A stretch of DNA of 64,000 bases, taken from the NCBI GenBank assembly GCA_021821305.1, contig JAKACP010000001.1, positions 372,001-436,000 on the forward strand, given 5' to 3'. Below the pieces are notes generated by a model. It was not told the DNA's origin and ran no database searches. It saw only the letters and a list, made by a program, of their open reading frames with translations. Position numbers and translations under genes: made by a program. Of the stretch, positions 6,448-13,899 are shown in pieces. Position 1 is the first letter of the stretch. Each line of letters opens with the position of its first letter. The DNA comes from a bacterium (lineage in GTDB: Bacteria > Patescibacteria > Paceibacteria > Moranbacterales > UBA1568).

Positions 6448-7410
6448 TTACTTTGGTCCCATAAGCTCGAGAAATTTCATGGGGTCTATCGAGAAACCGC
6501 CTATACGAACCGAGAGATGGAGGTGAGGGCCGAGAGAATAGCCCGTATTGCCGCTCTTGGCTACGGGGTCACCTTTTCCCACGTTGTCGCCCGCTTCTAC
6601 ACCGATTTCGGAAAGATGCATGTACATGGTCATGATACCCAATCCATGATCAATGATGACGGTATTGCCGAAGTTTCTCAGGCTTTGGGCAAGGACCACC
6701 TTGCCGGAGTTCATGGCATATACCGACGTTCCCTCCGCTGCTCGAAAATCCGTGCCTTGATGGCTGAGACTTACGGATCCAGTCTGCCTCTTGTAGCCAT
6801 AAGTATCGGTAACGGTAAGAGATCCATCAAGCGGTAAGCGGAACTCTCCGCTCCAGAGTCGTTCCGGGCCTATGATGGTGGTGACAGAGTTGAGGATAGC
6901 CGCGTCCCGTGACAAAGTGCTGGTAAGCTCGTGCTCCGCTTGGGGAGTATTGCCGCCAAGTTGCTCCGGGATGTCGAATTCTTCCGTAGCGACAACCCTT
7001 TGGCCGATCTCAAACTCCTCTTCGATTTTCCGGCCGTCCTTGAGGGTGAGGACGATCGGATACGAACCGGGCTTTTTATGGAAATCGATTCCTACAAGTG
7101 CGGCAACCTTACCCTCATCAGCAAACACGGCAAGCGGCTTGCCATCAAGAGCAAGCGACTCGATGTTCGAGATATCGCTGATGCCGTCCAGGGTAATCCG
7201 CGCGGGCTCTCCCTGGATGAGAGCAGTGGGGAAAACGGAAAGCGATACCGGTTCCACGGCGGAAACAATGCCGGGTTTTTCTGCCTCCATGGCTTGTGAT
7301 TCGGATTCTGCTTCAGGCTGGTCTTTTAGCTGTGGCAAGGCAAAGTAGAGAGCGAGGAATAAGGCTGGTAAAGTGAGCCAAAGGAGTGTTCTCATCCCTG
7401 GATTGTACAC
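6448..7410 (-). CDS. Membrane-anchored M23-family peptidase, paralog 1
   Basis: N-terminal membrane anchor (MRTLLWLTLPALFLALYFAL), a linker, a beta-rich middle domain (about 60-140), and a C-terminal LytM/M23 zinc peptidase domain with HQGTDFRA (His and Asp ligands) and HLHLSV (His ligand). It likely cuts peptidoglycan cross-bridges outside the membrane. The reading frame opens at a GTG (7410); the inner ATG at 7395 is the more likely start by comparison with the paralogs. The last 216 nt of the gene are identical to paralog 3 at 18978, while the upstream part differs clearly. Two further paralogs lie at 17532 and 18978. Confidence 0.88.
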   Translation of the reverse strand: MYNPGMRTLLWLTLPALFLALYFALPQLKDQPEAESESQAMEAEKPGIVSAVEPVSLSVFPTALIQGEPARITLDGISDISNIESLALDGKPLAVFADEGKVAALVGIDFHKKPGSYPIVLTLKDGRKIEEEFEIGQRVVATEEFDIPEQLGGNTPQAEHELTSTLSRDAAILNSVTTIIGPERLWSGEFRLPLDGSLTVTDTYGYKRQTGSVSLSHQGTDFRAAEGTSVYAMNSGKVVLAQSLRNFGNTVIIDHGLGIMTMYMHLSEIGVEAGDNVGKGDPVAKSGNTGYSLGPHLHLSVRIGGFSIDPMKFLELMGPK

Positions 7411-7467
7411 TTCTCTGGTGGAATCGTGAAGACCGGTACTGCTTGGTCATTTACATCAGCTTTTCAG

Positions 7468-7496
7468 TTGATAGCTTCCGGAAATCGTGCTATCGT
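7468..7496 (+). promoter_or_regulatory. Candidate promoter of the copper operon
   Basis: TTGATA (7468-7473), a 17-nt spacer, then TATCGT (7491-7496). The predicted start is near 7503, just before the ATG at 7509. Confidence 0.5.
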
Positions 7497-7508
7497 GTGA
7501 GGGCGCTT

Positions 7509-7928
7509 ATGTCCAAAATAAAGAAAACGTCTCTTTTCGTCTTCGTGCTGGCCGTGATGCTTTCCACCGGAAGCTCGTGCGCTTTCCCCATGCTTCCGGC
7601 CCAAGCTTCTTCGGGGGCGATGCAAATGGGTGATCAAAGCGCTTCAGGCGAGCAGAGTGAAATCATGGATGGATATGATATGGGGTCGATGGCGCATGCG
7701 CCTCTTCCCCAAGAGCATGTGAAAACATGTTCGGCGGACTGCGGGCAGACTGTCGATGACGCGGTTACGACAAAGAAAGACAAAGAACTTTTGGAGCTTC
7801 CTGCTCTTGTTTCACAAGGTATTTTCATGCCCCCGTCGCCTCTCGATGGATCGGATCTCGAGGCTTTTGAGCGGTCAGAAATCCCGCCTTTAGGGGATGC
7901 TCTCCTCACCGTTGCCAAAAAAGAATAG
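7509..7928 (+). CDS. Secreted Met/His/Cys-containing protein of unknown function
   Basis: A 139-residue protein. The start at 7509 (MSKIKKTSLFVFVLAVMLST) gives a clear signal peptide ending near AQA. The mature part has MQMGDQS, MDGYDMGSMAHA and KTCSADCG segments, resembling methionine/histidine metal-binding regions of periplasmic copper proteins. It lies first in a plus-strand run leading to the multicopper oxidase. I do not recognise the family. A copper-binding role is inference from composition and context. Confidence 0.6.
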   Translation: MSKIKKTSLFVFVLAVMLSTGSSCAFPMLPAQASSGAMQMGDQSASGEQSEIMDGYDMGSMAHAPLPQEHVKTCSADCGQTVDDAVTTKKDKELLELPALVSQGIFMPPSPLDGSDLEAFERSEIPPLGDALLTVAKKE

Positions 7929-8070
7929 ATTGATCGAAGTGTCAGAAAGCTGAGACATTTTATCCTTGTGGATAATACTCTCTCCTTCTGGCATTTTTTG
8001 TTTCCGTTTCTTCGTGAGAGAAATGGATTTTAGCAGTCGGATCAAATAGTTAAGTCTTACATACAACCTT

Positions 8071-9711
8071 ATGGACAAGAAGAAAATAATTGTGGCGATC
8101 ATAGCCATAGTCATCCTCGGCGCTCTCGCCTGGTATGGGTCGGTCGATCGCCGGATGAGAGTCGGCACCTCTGAAGAGGGGACGGCGAACCTGAACGCTC
8201 CGCCATCCGGAGATATACGGCAGGCTGTTCCGTCGGAAATCGTCGATCTCAAGGACGGTCAATCGATCGACCTTGCCATCACACCCGTCAAGAAAACGAT
8301 CGCCGGGCGTACGGTGAAGATGCTCGGATACAACGGCTCCATTCCCGGGCCCACCCTCCGTGTTCCGGAGGGTTCGGAGATTACCGTCAACCTGAAGAAC
8401 GGCGGTGATATCGCCACGTCGCTCCATGCCCATGGAGTGCGGATGGAAAACCCGTTCGATGGGGTGCCGGGCGTGACTCAAAAGGAGATCGCTCCAGGTG
8501 AATCGTTCGCCTACAAGCTCAAGTTCACCGATCCGGGTGTCTTCTGGTATCACCCCCATGTGAGAACGGATTACGCGGTCGAGTCAGGGCTCTATGCGAA
8601 CATCATCGTGACGCCGAAGGATAGCGGCTATTTCCCGCCCGCCAACCGCGAGGTGCCGCTCATACTCGACGATATAGCGCTCGACAAGGACGGGATGCTT
8701 CCGTTCGATGCCAAGGTTGCGGATCATACCCTTATGGGGCGCTTCGGCAATGTCATGCTCGTGAACGGCGAGACGGACTACAAACTCCAAGCGAAACAAG
8801 GCGAGGTGGTGCGTCTCTATCTCACCAATGCGGCCAACACGAGACTCTTCAACTTCACTCTTCCCGGAGCGAAGATGAAGCTGGTCGGGGCGGATGTGGG
8901 ACGCTATGAAAAGGAAACCTTCGTGGAGGGCGTGCTTGTTGCTTCCGGCGAGCGTCGTGTCGTGGATGTTCTCTTTGAAAAGGCCGGCGAGTACGCGATG
9001 AAGCACGAGACTCCTGACAAGGAGTATGCTCTCGGAACGGTGTCCGTTTCCGCTGAAACCATCAGCCTCTCCTATACCGAAGAGTTTTCAGCGTTGCGGA
9101 CGAACGCGGCCGTCGTCGATGAGTTGGAAAATCTCATGAATACGTATCTTGCGAAGAGTCCGGACAAGATCCTGAATCTTTCACTCGATATGGATCAGGA
9201 GATGCGTCAGGGTATGCCTATGGGAATGCACTCGATGAACTCGATGGGTGGAGGCGGCATGGCCATGTCGGATGCGGATATGGGCATGGGCGATGACGGA
9301 GACGCGTTGGAATGGGAGGACACGATGGCCGGTATGAACGCCCAGTCCACATCGGACATGCTGGAATGGAAGCTCGTGGACGGCATGACGGGCAAGGTGA
9401 ACGCGGATATCGATGACTGGAACTTCCGGACGGGCGACAAGGTCAAGATCCGTATCTTCAATGATCCGAAATCCCTGCATCCCATGCAGCACCCGATTCA
9501 CTTCCATGGACAGCGCCTCATGGTGCTCTCGACGAACGGCGTGAAGAATGACAACCCGGCATGGGTCGATACGGCGTTGGTAGCCACAGGCGACACGGTC
9601 GACATCCTGCTTGACGCCTCCAATCCCGGCACGTGGGTCGCACATTGTCATATCCTGGAGCATGCGGAAAGCGGCATGATGCTCTCATACACCGTGGGAA
9701 AGACCGACTAA
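8071..9711 (+). CDS. Multicopper oxidase (CueO/CopA-like)
   Basis: A 546-residue three-domain cupredoxin protein with an N-terminal membrane anchor (residues 6-23). All copper ligands are visible: HAHG (119-122), WYHPHV (about 159-164), HPMQHPIHFHG (about 470-480) and HCHILEHAESGMM (about 526-538), giving type 1 and trinuclear type 2/3 sites. A methionine-rich insert at about 370-420 (GMPMGMHSMNSMGGGGMAM) is typical of cuprous oxidases. It probably oxidises Cu(I) to the less toxic Cu(II) outside the membrane. It is the central enzyme of the island. Confidence 0.95.
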   Translation: MDKKKIIVAIIAIVILGALAWYGSVDRRMRVGTSEEGTANLNAPPSGDIRQAVPSEIVDLKDGQSIDLAITPVKKTIAGRTVKMLGYNGSIPGPTLRVPEGSEITVNLKNGGDIATSLHAHGVRMENPFDGVPGVTQKEIAPGESFAYKLKFTDPGVFWYHPHVRTDYAVESGLYANIIVTPKDSGYFPPANREVPLILDDIALDKDGMLPFDAKVADHTLMGRFGNVMLVNGETDYKLQAKQGEVVRLYLTNAANTRLFNFTLPGAKMKLVGADVGRYEKETFVEGVLVASGERRVVDVLFEKAGEYAMKHETPDKEYALGTVSVSAETISLSYTEEFSALRTNAAVVDELENLMNTYLAKSPDKILNLSLDMDQEMRQGMPMGMHSMNSMGGGGMAMSDADMGMGDDGDALEWEDTMAGMNAQSTSDMLEWKLVDGMTGKVNADIDDWNFRTGDKVKIRIFNDPKSLHPMQHPIHFHGQRLMVLSTNGVKNDNPAWVDTALVATGDTVDILLDASNPGTWVAHCHILEHAESGMMLSYTVGKTD

Positions 9712-9742
9712 GCAAATATTCAAATCGATAACGGAGAATCCT

Positions 9743-10573
9743 ATGCAAGATGAACACAGGCAGGAAAAAGACGAAGCCGGAGATCCGGTAGAGACTCGGG
9801 GAAAAGAAGGGGCGTCGGGTCGGGAGACGTGGATCATCGCCGGGGCGATCCTCTTGGGGAGCCTCATCGTCAGCGGGGGCATACTCTTCTCCCGTGGGAC
9901 CTTTCAGAAAACATCCGATTCAGGCGCGACTGGAATACTGCAGCCGTCAGAAAATCCCTCGCCGATCGCGGAGCGGCCGGAGAGGCGGCCCGGCGAATCG
10001 GTGAAGGTCTCGACGGATGATGATGCCGTTTTGGGAGACAAGGATGCGCCGATCACGCTGATCGAGTTTTCGGACTATGAGTGTCCATTCTGTAAACGCT
10101 CGTTCACTGATGTGCTTCCGGAGCTCAAGAAAACATATATCGACACAGGAAAAGTGAAACTCGTCTTCCGGGATTTCCCCCTGTCCTTCCATGCGAACGC
10201 CGGGAAGGAGGCGGAGGCGGCCGAGTGTGCGAGGAGCCTTGGGGATGATGTGACGTACTACAAATTCCATGACCAGATCTTCACCAAAACCACTTCGAAC
10301 GGGACTGGTTTGGCTCTTACGGAATTGCCTGCGATTGCGAAAAACCTTGGTCTCAACGTGAATCAGTTTCAGCAGTGTTTGGATTCGGGAAAGTTCAAAG
10401 ACGAAGTAGCCAAGGATATGGCCGACGGGGAGGCGGCCGGTATTTCCGGTACGCCATCATGGATTATCGGTGCTTCCAGCAAGGATGGCCAGATTGAGGG
10501 GCAGCTTGTCGTGGGAGCCCAGCCTTTCTCCGCGTTCAAGGCTATTATCGATGAAAAACTCGGTAACAAGTAA
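9743..10573 (+). CDS. Membrane-anchored DsbA-like thiol-disulfide oxidoreductase
   Basis: A 276-residue protein with an acidic cytosolic head (1-28), one membrane helix (about 30-50), a proline-rich linker and a thioredoxin-like DSBA domain (about 95-275). The active site is CPFC (114-117) and the cis-proline loop GTPSW (about 233). It introduces or shuffles disulfides in exported proteins, or handles metal-thiol chemistry. It starts 31 nt after the oxidase stop and ends 6 nt before the next gene, so the genes are probably co-transcribed. Confidence 0.92.
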   Translation: MQDEHRQEKDEAGDPVETRGKEGASGRETWIIAGAILLGSLIVSGGILFSRGTFQKTSDSGATGILQPSENPSPIAERPERRPGESVKVSTDDDAVLGDKDAPITLIEFSDYECPFCKRSFTDVLPELKKTYIDTGKVKLVFRDFPLSFHANAGKEAEAAECARSLGDDVTYYKFHDQIFTKTTSNGTGLALTELPAIAKNLGLNVNQFQQCLDSGKFKDEVAKDMADGEAAGISGTPSWIIGASSKDGQIEGQLVVGAQPFSAFKAIIDEKLGNK

Positions 10574-10579
10574 AAGATT

Positions 10580-11083
10580 ATGAGTAAGAAACAGCGAAAA
10601 ATACCTTCCGCGGCCTGGTGGACTATCGGGTTAACTGTTGTCGTTATCGGGCTGATCGTGTTCCTTGGAGCAAGGTACTCCGGTCCTTCGAAAACCAATC
10701 GAGAGGTGGCTTTGTCGTGTACTACTGATATGGCTACCCGATTCCATATTCATCCCAGCCTGGAGATTCGCATCAACGGCGAGAAACAGGTTATTCCTAC
10801 GAATATCGGAGTCGATGCCAACTGCATGAATGCGCTCCATACCCACGGAACGAGCGGTGAAATCCATGTCGAGTCGCCGCAAAAACGAGACTTCACCCTT
10901 TCCGATTTCTTTGCGGTATGGGGCAAAACATACAGCAAAGATCAGATCCTCGATTCCAAGGCTGATGAGAAATACATCATTCGCGAAACCGTAAACGGCC
11001 AAGAGGTGGGGGATTACGAAAATACCATCTTGCATGATAAGGACAAGATCGTTATTTTCTACGAGGAGAGAAATAAGGAGTGA
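10580..11083 (+). CDS. Membrane-anchored HIHP/LHTHG protein, function unknown
   Basis: A 167-residue protein with one N-terminal membrane helix (about 12-32) and an extracytoplasmic domain containing FHIHPSLEIRINGEKQVIP, a conserved cysteine (DANCMNALHTHGTSGEIH) and FTLSDFFAVWGK. The histidine motifs suggest a metal site. I have seen this pattern in uncharacterised proteins near DsbA-type genes, but know no established function. Tight coupling to the DsbA-like gene (6 nt) suggests a joint role. Confidence 0.75.
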   Translation: MSKKQRKIPSAAWWTIGLTVVVIGLIVFLGARYSGPSKTNREVALSCTTDMATRFHIHPSLEIRINGEKQVIPTNIGVDANCMNALHTHGTSGEIHVESPQKRDFTLSDFFAVWGKTYSKDQILDSKADEKYIIRETVNGQEVGDYENTILHDKDKIVIFYEERNKE

Positions 11084-11119
11084 TGCCGCGGATCCGGTCA
11101 ATGACGAAGGCTACAAGAT

Positions 11120-11665
11120 ATGAAAAACATCTGGTCTCCAAAAACCATTCTTCCCGCAGTCATGATCGCGGCGCTCTATGTCGTGGTAACCGTGTACCTC
11201 ATGAATGCGGGGCTGGTGATGGATGCGATGTTCGGAACCCATTCGGCCGGATATAGGCAGAGTATCCTCATCGCGTTGCTTACGGGCATGTGGACGGCCA
11301 TGAGCGCGCCCAGTCTGTTCCTCCTTGTCGTCGTCGCGATGCTTACCGGACTCAATCTCATGTTTGTCCTGGAGCGGCTCCGGACGGTCCGGTCTTCCGG
11401 GAAGATGCATCTGGCGGTAGGCGGGAGCTCCCTTCTTGGGATAGTGGGGAGCGGCTGTGCGAGTTGTGGACTGCCGATACTGGCCTTCCTGGGTCTCGGC
11501 GGCGCAGCCGCCTCCCTGCCCTTTCGGGGCATGGAGCTTTCCATCCTGACCGTCGCACTCCTTTCCGTATCCTTGTATATCCTGGTGAAAGGACGCGAAC
11601 GGCAGGCGGTCTGTGCCGTCGGGACCATGGAATACCAGGATCGACACGTCGTCATTCCGGAATGA
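11120..11665 (+). CDS. Polytopic membrane protein with GSGCASCGLP motif
   Basis: A 181-residue protein with four to five predicted membrane helices (about 8-28, 45-62, 63-82, 100-128, 135-155). A cysteine pair lies in or next to a membrane segment, GSGCASCGLPILAFLGLGG (about 111-129), and a third cysteine follows at about 165. Paired membrane cysteines of this sort occur in metal and thiol transporters, but I cannot place the family. It lies in the copper operon between the HIHP protein and DUF302. Confidence 0.7.
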   Translation: MKNIWSPKTILPAVMIAALYVVVTVYLMNAGLVMDAMFGTHSAGYRQSILIALLTGMWTAMSAPSLFLLVVVAMLTGLNLMFVLERLRTVRSSGKMHLAVGGSSLLGIVGSGCASCGLPILAFLGLGGAAASLPFRGMELSILTVALLSVSLYILVKGRERQAVCAVGTMEYQDRHVVIPE

Positions 11666-11736
11666 TCTCCGACAGGCATGGAGATGAACGGGGGCAGAAG
11701 AATCGAAGTCCAAGAGAAAAGATCTTACCTCATAAC

Positions 11737-12129
11737 ATGAAGAATATGGAATACGGATACAAGCGCAGCGTATCGTTCCCTTTCGCCGATGCGGTCCTGA
11801 AGACGAAGGCGGAGCTCTCGAAGGAGGGATTCGGTGTCCTTACCGAGATCGATGTGAAGGCGGCATTCAAGGAAAAACTCGGCGTGGAGCATGATGAGTA
11901 TCTCATTCTCGGCGCATGCAACCCGAAGCTTGCCCAAAGAGCGCTCCAGGCGGAAAAGGGAATCGGCCTCTTCCTGCCTTGCAATGTCATCGTGTACAGG
12001 GAGGAAGGAGAGACAGTGGTCGCGACGATCCTCCCCGCCGCGGCAATGAGCGTGATCGGGAACCCGGCTTTGGACGAAGTCGCACGGGAAGCGGAGGAGA
12101 AACTGAAGAGGGCCGTCGATGCGGTCTGA
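11737..12129 (+). CDS. DUF302 family protein
   Basis: A 130-residue protein matching DUF302: SFPFADAVLKTKAELSKEGF, VLTEIDVKAAFKEKLG, YLILGACNPKLAQRAL, GLFLPCNVIVYREEGETVVA. The fold is known from structures but the biochemical role is not; relatives often sit beside sulfur or metal-stress genes. The start was taken at the ATG at 11737, which leaves the whole domain; an ATG at 11746 is equally possible. No signal peptide is seen, so it is cytosolic. Confidence 0.85.
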   Translation: MKNMEYGYKRSVSFPFADAVLKTKAELSKEGFGVLTEIDVKAAFKEKLGVEHDEYLILGACNPKLAQRALQAEKGIGLFLPCNVIVYREEGETVVATILPAAAMSVIGNPALDEVAREAEEKLKRAVDAV

Positions 12130-12143
12130 CTATACGGAATGAT

Positions 12144-12854
12144 ATGGAATACATCTGGTTCATCTGGAGTCTGATATCGGTCGGCATCTGGCTGGCTATC
12201 TATCTTTCCCTGGACACGAGGGAGAAAAAGAAAGAAATGCTCATCGTCAGCCTGTGGACATCGCTCCTGGGCCTCACCGAACCGATTTTCGTTCCTGAAT
12301 ACTGGTCTCCTCCTTCGCTCTTCGATCTGGCCATGAAAACCGGGTTCGATATCGAGAGTCTTGTTTTCTCTTTCGCTATCGGCGGCATAGCCGTGAGTCT
12401 GTATGAGCGGATCCTGCCGATCCGACATGTTTCCCTCTCAGCCGCAGAACAGCGCTCCGCCCGTCACGGATTTCATATCTGGGCGCTTCTTTCGGCGCCG
12501 GCGGTTTTTATCGTCCTGCTCCTCGCAGCCGATCTGAACCCGATTTACTCGGCGGTTGTCGCCATGGTTACCGGTGGACTGGCCACGTGGTATTGCCGGC
12601 CGGATCTCAAGAAGAAGATGTTCACGAGCGCTTTCATATTTCTTGCCCTCTATTTCCTCTATTTTTTCACGCTTATCGCCATGTCGCCGGGCTATGTAGG
12701 ACAGGTCTGGAATCTCCTGGCGATTTCAGGGATTCTGATCCTTGGTATTCCGCTCGAGGAGCTCTTGTTCGCGTGGAGTTTCGGGTTCATCTGGTCGAGC
12801 GTTTATGAACATGTCACATGGCGAAAATTTAACCAGAGCGCAAATTTATCTTAA
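12144..12854 (+). CDS. Lycopene-cyclase-domain-like membrane protein
   Basis: A 236-residue protein starting at the ATG at 12144, 14 nt after the DUF302 stop. It has about seven predicted membrane helices. The end, GIPLEELLFAWSFGFIWSS followed by VYEH, resembles the EEFLF-type motif of lycopene cyclase (CrtY c/d type) domains, and the first half repeats a similar layout (EPIFVPEYW). No carotenoid genes are near, so a role in carotenoid cyclisation is doubtful here. It may be a membrane protein of the same fold with another function. Confidence 0.65.
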   Translation: MEYIWFIWSLISVGIWLAIYLSLDTREKKKEMLIVSLWTSLLGLTEPIFVPEYWSPPSLFDLAMKTGFDIESLVFSFAIGGIAVSLYERILPIRHVSLSAAEQRSARHGFHIWALLSAPAVFIVLLLAADLNPIYSAVVAMVTGGLATWYCRPDLKKKMFTSAFIFLALYFLYFFTLIAMSPGYVGQVWNLLAISGILILGIPLEELLFAWSFGFIWSSVYEHVTWRKFNQSANLS

Positions 12855-12913
12855 GTCTTGTCATGGTATCATTGTATCTTGAGGTTATAAGTATCACCGA
12901 TTACTAAAATAAT

Positions 12914-13855
12914 ATGTATGAAAAACCACAGGCACAATCTTCTTCTCTCGGATCACATACGCCCTCTTTGACAGGCGCTAGGGACGCGCGCGCTCTCAAG
13001 ATTGCCGGGTGGCTGACCGGAGTATACTTTGTCTTTGAGCTTGGTGTTGGCCTGTGGACAGGCTCAGTGTCTGTTACTTCTGACGCATTTCATACGTTCT
13101 CTGCCGTTGGCGGGGTATTGATTGCGGTCGTGGCGAGCGCCTATGCCAAGCGAGCGGCAACACCGGTTCAGACATTCGGACTTATACGAGCTGAGGTTGT
13201 CGGAGCTTTGTTGAATGGATTATTCCTCTTCGGCATGGCGGGATTTGTTCTTTGGATGGGGATCATGCGCCTACAAAATCCCATCGATCTTTCAGCGGGT
13301 ACCATGTTCTTGGTAGCTATCGGAGGCCTTATAACTGAGATAATTTCCATGCGTCTGATGTGGGCGGGGCAAAAGGAGAACCTGAATATGAAGGGAGCCT
13401 TCTGGCATATCATTCAAACATTTGTCGGTAGCATTATCATTATTGTTTCGGCGCTCGTCATACAATTTACGGGATTTCTCCAAATCGATCCACTCCTTGG
13501 TATGGCATTTGGACTCGTATTGTTTTGGGCATCGTGGAAAATTATAAGAGAGGCTCTGCACATACTTTTAGATAACGTGCCAAAGGGCCTTGATCTCCAT
13601 GATGTGAAAACTGTCATCGAAAAGATACCGGGGGTAGAAAACATCCATCATTTGCATGCGTGGGCTTTAACAAGCGGGAAAAATATCGTATCTGCTCACG
13701 TACGAATTACGGACATGGCGGAAGGCGTTCGTATTCAGAGGCAGATATACGCAATACTCACCAACGACTTCAACGTATATTTTTCTACAATACAAGTTGA
13801 AACCGAATGTTTAGAGCAAGAGACAGCGCAGGAGATAGATTTTTTAGGTAGGTAG
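12914..13855 (+). CDS. Cation diffusion facilitator (CDF) transporter
   Basis: A 313-residue CDF protein with six membrane helices (about 30-220) and a C-terminal cytoplasmic metal-sensing domain (about 225-305, with HHLHAWALTSGKNIVSAHV). In this family the transport site uses HxxxD in helices 2 and 5. Here helix 2 reads DAFHTFSA (His60, Ala64) and helix 5 reads WHIIQT (His165, Thr169), so both site aspartates are replaced. It may move another cation than zinc or use a different coordination. It starts the AT-rich half of the island. Confidence 0.9.
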   Translation: MYEKPQAQSSSLGSHTPSLTGARDARALKIAGWLTGVYFVFELGVGLWTGSVSVTSDAFHTFSAVGGVLIAVVASAYAKRAATPVQTFGLIRAEVVGALLNGLFLFGMAGFVLWMGIMRLQNPIDLSAGTMFLVAIGGLITEIISMRLMWAGQKENLNMKGAFWHIIQTFVGSIIIIVSALVIQFTGFLQIDPLLGMAFGLVLFWASWKIIREALHILLDNVPKGLDLHDVKTVIEKIPGVENIHHLHAWALTSGKNIVSAHVRITDMAEGVRIQRQIYAILTNDFNVYFSTIQVETECLEQETAQEIDFLGR

Positions 13856-13899
13856 CAGATCACGATGATCACTAACCCGATAATAAACGGAACAAGACT

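Larger units (their letters stand above)
6199..6663. repeat. 465-bp direct repeat, copy 1
   Basis: Identical base for base to 18729-19193, at a constant offset of 12,530 bp. It starts exactly at the CCGC core and holds the tRNA terminator, a 17-bp tRNA-end fragment, a second hairpin and the 3' end of the M23 peptidase gene. Identity stops abruptly inside the peptidase gene at 6663. Confidence 0.95.
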
